Source: an uncultured Bacteroidales bacterium (lineage in GTDB: Bacteria; Bacteroidota; Bacteroidia; Bacteroidales; P3). Taken from it: a stretch of 64,000 nucleotides of DNA. The stretch lies in NCBI GenBank assembly GCA_900319865.1, contig ONQD01000005.1, forward strand, positions 186,001 to 250,000, read 5' to 3'. The position numbers were made by a program, and so were the translations under genes. Positions 61,074-64,000 of this stretch are shown piece by piece. Positions within the stretch are counted from its first letter, which is position 1; every line of letters starts with the position of its first letter. The notes under the pieces were generated by a model. It worked only from the letters and a program-made list of their open reading frames with translations, had not been told where the DNA came from and did not search any database.

Positions 61074-62060
61074 CTACTCAATATCGAAGCCAATCCTTAC
61101 AGTATGGCGCTCTTTCTCCTTGGGGTATTTGAGTTCGGTCATGACGGGTAGGACTATTGAGAAGCGCTTACCTTCTCCAATAGTGATACTCTGCTCCTCG
61201 CCAGGCTCCATCTCGTGGGCTTCGAGCCAACGCAGATACAACTCCATTTGGCCTTTATACTGCGCCTTGAACTTGCCGAGCTTCAAGTCGATGGCTATCA
61301 GGCGGTGTAACCTGCGATGGTAGAATAGCAGGTCGAGGTAGAAGTCCTCGCCGTCGATAATCATCCGTTTCTGCCGCTCGACGAAGGTGAACCCATTGCC
61401 CAATTCCAGGATGAACTGCTCCAAGTGCGCCACCAAGCTATCTTCTAAACTCTTCTCGCTGTACATCCCCTTCAATCCTGTAAACTCTAGGAAATAAGGG
61501 CTCTTGAAGACAAGGTCAGGGGTGAGGACATTGTTCTCCCGCAGTTCCGTTAGCTCCTGTTTGATAAGCTCGTCGGGCTTTGTCGCAACGGCAGTGCGCT
61601 CATACAGCAGGCCGTCTATTTTGGATTCCAAAGTACGTTTACTCCAATGTTCGGAGGCAGCCATAGTCAGATAGTATTCGCGTGCCAGTGGATCCTTAAT
61701 TGGCATAACCATCAGAAAGTGAGACCACGACAATTGTGTCACCAGTGGTGTCACAATCTTTATATCCGGAAATAAGGAGGCAAATTGCATCATTCTTCGA
61801 ATAGTTCGTGGCTCGAATTCTTTGTCACCATATTCCGATTGTAATTGTCGCGACACTGTCATGACAATTTGTTTTCCGTATTCGGCGCGCGCGTTTCCAA
61901 GTACCTCTTTATTGATGCGTTCACCGATATGCCAATACATCAAGGTGAGTTCGGCATTGACATTGACGGCCACGCGGTTGCGCGTCTGATTGATTATCTG
62001 CCGCAAGTCGTCAACCAACGGCATAATATTGTTGTTCTGTATATTTATGCTGTCTGCCAT
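61074..62060 (-). CDS. DUF1016 (YhcG-like) PDDEXK nuclease with a foreign C-terminus
   Basis: A 328-residue protein from the ATG at 62060 (MADSINIQNN). The N-terminal DUF1016 domain (LMYWHIGERINKEVLGN, RTIRRMMQFASLFP) and the PDDEXK core (DGEDFYLDLLFYHRRLHRLIAIDLKLGKF) are intact up to LYLRWLEAHEMEPGEE. After that, instead of the usual PIGLILC...LPSKELL ending, it has 40 unrelated residues (ITIGEGKRFSIVLPVMTELK...). The normal ending is found detached 0.6 kb downstream and again just upstream. DUF1016 nucleases are associated with defence islands and restriction loci. Promoter box at 62077-62085. Confidence 0.85.
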   Translation of the reverse strand: MADSINIQNNNIMPLVDDLRQIINQTRNRVAVNVNAELTLMYWHIGERINKEVLGNARAEYGKQIVMTVSRQLQSEYGDKEFEPRTIRRMMQFASLFPDIKIVTPLVTQLSWSHFLMVMPIKDPLAREYYLTMAASEHWSKRTLESKIDGLLYERTAVATKPDELIKQELTELRENNVLTPDLVFKSPYFLEFTGLKGMYSEKSLEDSLVAHLEQFILELGNGFTFVERQKRMIIDGEDFYLDLLFYHRRLHRLIAIDLKLGKFKAQYKGQMELYLRWLEAHEMEPGEEQSITIGEGKRFSIVLPVMTELKYPKEKERHTVRIGFDIE

Positions 62061-62076
62061 TAGAATATTTTCCTTT

Positions 62077-62085
62077 GCAAAGATA
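62077..62085 (-). promoter_or_regulatory. -7 promoter box of the DUF1016 gene
   Basis: Minus-strand TATCTTTGC, with about 10 bases of leader. It rules out the longer reading from 62108. Confidence 0.65.
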
Positions 62086-62122
62086 CATATTAAATCCGAA
62101 TCACCCAAATAATATTCTGAAA

Positions 62123-62236
62123 TTAGTCGTCAATGTGATTCTCCCAACGCTGGCGGGCGGCCTCCAGACCTTTGTGTATCTGGCGTTGCAGCAGCTCTTT
62201 GGAGGGCAACCCGGTTATCTCTTTCGATAGCTGTAA
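62123..62236 (-). pseudogene. Second DUF1016 3'-end remnant
   Basis: The frame reads LQLSKEITGLPSKELLQRQ, IHKGLEAARQRWENHIDD, stop. Bases 62144-62215 match 60160-60231 with three mismatches over 72 bases. It lies between the Fic gene and the promoter of the intact DUF1016 gene and has no 5' part. Confidence 0.75.
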
Positions 62237-62243
62237 ACATAAG

Positions 62244-63752
62244 CTACATCAAGCTTTGTACAAATCGTGCAAACGCTTCGATGTTCTCTCCCACGCTCGC
62301 TTGCTCCAGAGCTTCCATATATTCCTGACGGCGACTCATGGGAACCACTACCCAAGGATAGCCCGCTGTAACTAACTGGCTGTTCATTACAAATCGAGCG
62401 GTTCGGCCATTGCCATCCATGTATGGATGGATATACACAAAGAAGAAATGCCCTAAAATGGCTCTCGCTAGAGCATTGTCCTCCTTCGTCATCAAGTCCG
62501 ACAAGGTGCTCATGGCATCCAGTACGGCATCCGGATTCAAAGGCGTATGCATCGAGTTTCGGATATACACCTGATTCCTACGGTATCCTAACAGATCCGA
62601 TGCTTTCACAATACCAGCTTTAATGCATGGCTCAAACAACTGAAAGTGCCAGTCTTGATGCGCTTTCGCGTATAATTGTGCAGGTGGCTGACCCGAAAAG
62701 CATTCTGCTACTCCCTGTTTTAGTAATTCGTAAGCTTGATAGTATCCTCTTGCTGCCAAAGCGTCTTTGCGTTCCTTGTCTTCCTCGTCTTTCTCCGGAT
62801 TCCAGTTGCCACTACGGACACGCTCTAGTAATTCTTCTGTAATCTTATACCCTTCTATCGACAAGGAGTTGTAGCTATCTTTCACATACGTGGCATCCAT
62901 CATGGCCAACACGGAAGCTGCATCTTGCTTCACAGGTTTGACTTTCACGATTCCCAATACAACCTTACGCATCTGCATCCACATCAGGCGGATACGCGCT
63001 GCATACGGCGATTCTGCAAATGTCTCCATCTTTATATTCTCCTCAAACGGGTTCTCTTCCGACACCGTATAACCCACTTGACGCATCATACGCAGTATCT
63101 CATCGGACATTTCCTCACGACCGATGGAGCGTAGCGCGCCAGCTACACGCCCCGCACGGGTGGTGTGTCCCCCATCGATTGCTGCCGACACCAATGGCGA
63201 CACATCTTTCATGCTGGCCAGACACGTCCTTGCCTCCAATGCATTACGTCGATAATAATCCGGCCCAACCATTAGCAATGCATACTCCATCGGATACAAC
63301 CTTACCCCATATCGAGGTTCTTGTACTACCTCTTGCGGCAGCGTTGCCTTGATGTCTACAACAGAAGTCCCGAATGGCAGTTGCAGGATATTGTTTGACC
63401 CGGATTCGCTACGCACGATTAACTGTTTTGGTATTACCGTTTTTCCGCTGTAGAAATAGAGCGATAGCTCTGGCGACAGGCACCATGCCCCATTGAACTT
63501 CTTGTTTAGATAAGCCGTCACAAAACTCCAGTACGACACATACCATACTGTGGAGTCGCCTTCCCTTCCCGGCATCGACGGAATATACCACCCCTTGATG
63601 ACCATTTGCAGATAGCCACTATTCACCAATCGTTCAGTATGAGTCCTCCCCAATGTATCTGCTCCCTGAATCACCAGATTATCTCCATGGTTATCTTGAA
63701 ATGTTTTCAGAACCTCCAGTGATTCTGCCAATTTTTCCTGAATTGTCGCCAT
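62244..63752 (-). CDS. Fic-domain protein (probable AMP-transferase) with N-terminal regulator-like region
   Basis: A 502-residue protein. The first 200 residues (LVIQGADTLGRTHTERLVNSGYLQMVIKGWYI) resemble the winged-helix start of AbiEi-like or Fic-linked regulators. The inhibitory motif SLSIEG ([S/T]xxxE[G/N]) is near residue 297, and the Fic motif HPYMDGNGRTAR near 437-448, complete for catalysis (H, D, GNGR). Fic enzymes AMPylate target proteins; the inhibitory helix in the same chain makes it a class II protein. It lies next to DUF1016 genes and a restriction locus, in accessory DNA. Its leader holds a 24-bp tandem repeat. Confidence 0.9.
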   Translation of the reverse strand: MATIQEKLAESLEVLKTFQDNHGDNLVIQGADTLGRTHTERLVNSGYLQMVIKGWYIPSMPGREGDSTVWYVSYWSFVTAYLNKKFNGAWCLSPELSLYFYSGKTVIPKQLIVRSESGSNNILQLPFGTSVVDIKATLPQEVVQEPRYGVRLYPMEYALLMVGPDYYRRNALEARTCLASMKDVSPLVSAAIDGGHTTRAGRVAGALRSIGREEMSDEILRMMRQVGYTVSEENPFEENIKMETFAESPYAARIRLMWMQMRKVVLGIVKVKPVKQDAASVLAMMDATYVKDSYNSLSIEGYKITEELLERVRSGNWNPEKDEEDKERKDALAARGYYQAYELLKQGVAECFSGQPPAQLYAKAHQDWHFQLFEPCIKAGIVKASDLLGYRRNQVYIRNSMHTPLNPDAVLDAMSTLSDLMTKEDNALARAILGHFFFVYIHPYMDGNGRTARFVMNSQLVTAGYPWVVVPMSRRQEYMEALEQASVGENIEAFARFVQSLM

Positions 63753-63798
63753 ATTATTTCTTTTCTATGCCAATGCTATTACTATGCCCTTATTAACG

Positions 63799-63874
63799 TT
63801 AGTGTATTTTGCATTGCCATTGTTAGTTTATTTTGCGTTGTAATTATTAGTATATTTTGTATTGCTATTATTAG
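63799..63874. repeat. 24-bp tandem repeat in the fic leader
   Basis: Three units of 24 bases at 63799, 63823 and 63847, each beginning TTAGT(G/T/A)TATTTTG, and a partial fourth at 63871. They lie between the -7 box at 63886-63894 (minus strand TATTTTTGC) and the fic ATG at 63752. Confidence 0.8.
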
Positions 63875-63885
63875 TTTTTGACGTT

Positions 63886-63894
63886 GCAAAAATA
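63886..63894 (-). promoter_or_regulatory. -7 promoter box of the fic gene
   Basis: Minus-strand TATTTTTGC; start expected near 63880, leader of about 128 bases including the tandem repeats. Confidence 0.6.
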
Positions 63895-64000
63895 CAAACA
63901 TTTTCTGAATCAGCAAAATATTTTTTCATTTTGACTTGTTTTTAAATTATACAGGTTTACTTCTTTTACTATAAACTAGTAAAAGAATGCGTTTACTGCC

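Noticed and set aside
1-64000. tRNA, rRNA, integrase or prophage boundaries
   Set aside because: No cloverleaf or rRNA-like sequence and no tyrosine or serine recombinase or phage structural gene could be recognised in any gap.

Overview
This 64-kb window is chromosomal DNA of a Bacteroidales-type Bacteroidota bacterium. The evidence is the promoter style (a -7 box TAnnTTTG before most transcription units, with no strong Shine-Dalgarno sequences), the gliding-motility lipoprotein GldH in the order holB-ricT-gldH-PBP1A-rlmN, TM2, C69 dipeptidase and GH92 proteins, and a MacB-type efflux operon. Genus cannot be told by reading. No tRNA, rRNA or CRISPR array was found.

Layout. 1-1212: end of kdsD and lptB (LPS). 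1213-1559: decayed repeats. 1560-5435: small acetyltransferases, an erythromycin-esterase-family protein and a lipoprotein. 5.4-6.8 kb: a rhuM gene with a nonsense codon, flanked by duplicated promoter segments. 6.9-22.1 kb: a large minus-strand defence operon, in order of transcription a PLD-nuclease/SNF2-type helicase, an AlbA_2 regulator with a 21-bp repeat array, an Eco57I-like methyltransferase, a RecF/SMC-like ATPase, a 38-codon HNH-nuclease remnant, a ParB-like protein, a Dam-type methylase, and a second AlbA_2 regulator. 22.1-23.7 kb: a REP-associated transposase (RAYT) with a nonsense codon among its probable repeats. 23.7-37.8 kb: GH92 mannosidase, a two-component system with a tripartite efflux operon that carries a sigma-54-like promoter, and a frameshifted GH106-like hydrolase. 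38-45 kb: ORF6N protein between 27-bp direct repeats, small secreted proteins, threonine dehydrogenase-like enzyme, TM2 protein, C69 dipeptidase and a degenerate arginase. 45.3-52.8 kb: core genes (ECF sigma factor, rlmN, PBP1A, gldH, ricT, holB). 53.1-64 kb: a second restriction-modification locus (GIY-YIG-like helicase plus two methyltransferase-like genes) interrupted by a REP/RAYT element, then scrambled DUF1016 nuclease genes and a Fic protein.

The strongest candidates for something undescribed are: (1) the seven- to eight-gene defence operon, whose combination of parts matches no named system I know (no PglZ, so not BREX; no DUF1998 helicase pair, so not DISARM); (2) the roughly 220-nt leader of the small methyltransferase at 59.87 kb, where a long hairpin and a second hairpin that buries the start codon share one strand and exclude each other; and (3) the shared design of both large methyltransferases, whose base composition drops sharply 30-70 bp before the NPPY motif, as if the target-recognition halves had been swapped in. 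Several dispersed palindromic repeat families tie the accessory regions together, two of them linked to RAYT genes inside the window.

All calls are from reading the sequence and translations by eye; family names come from motifs and remembered homologues, not from searches.
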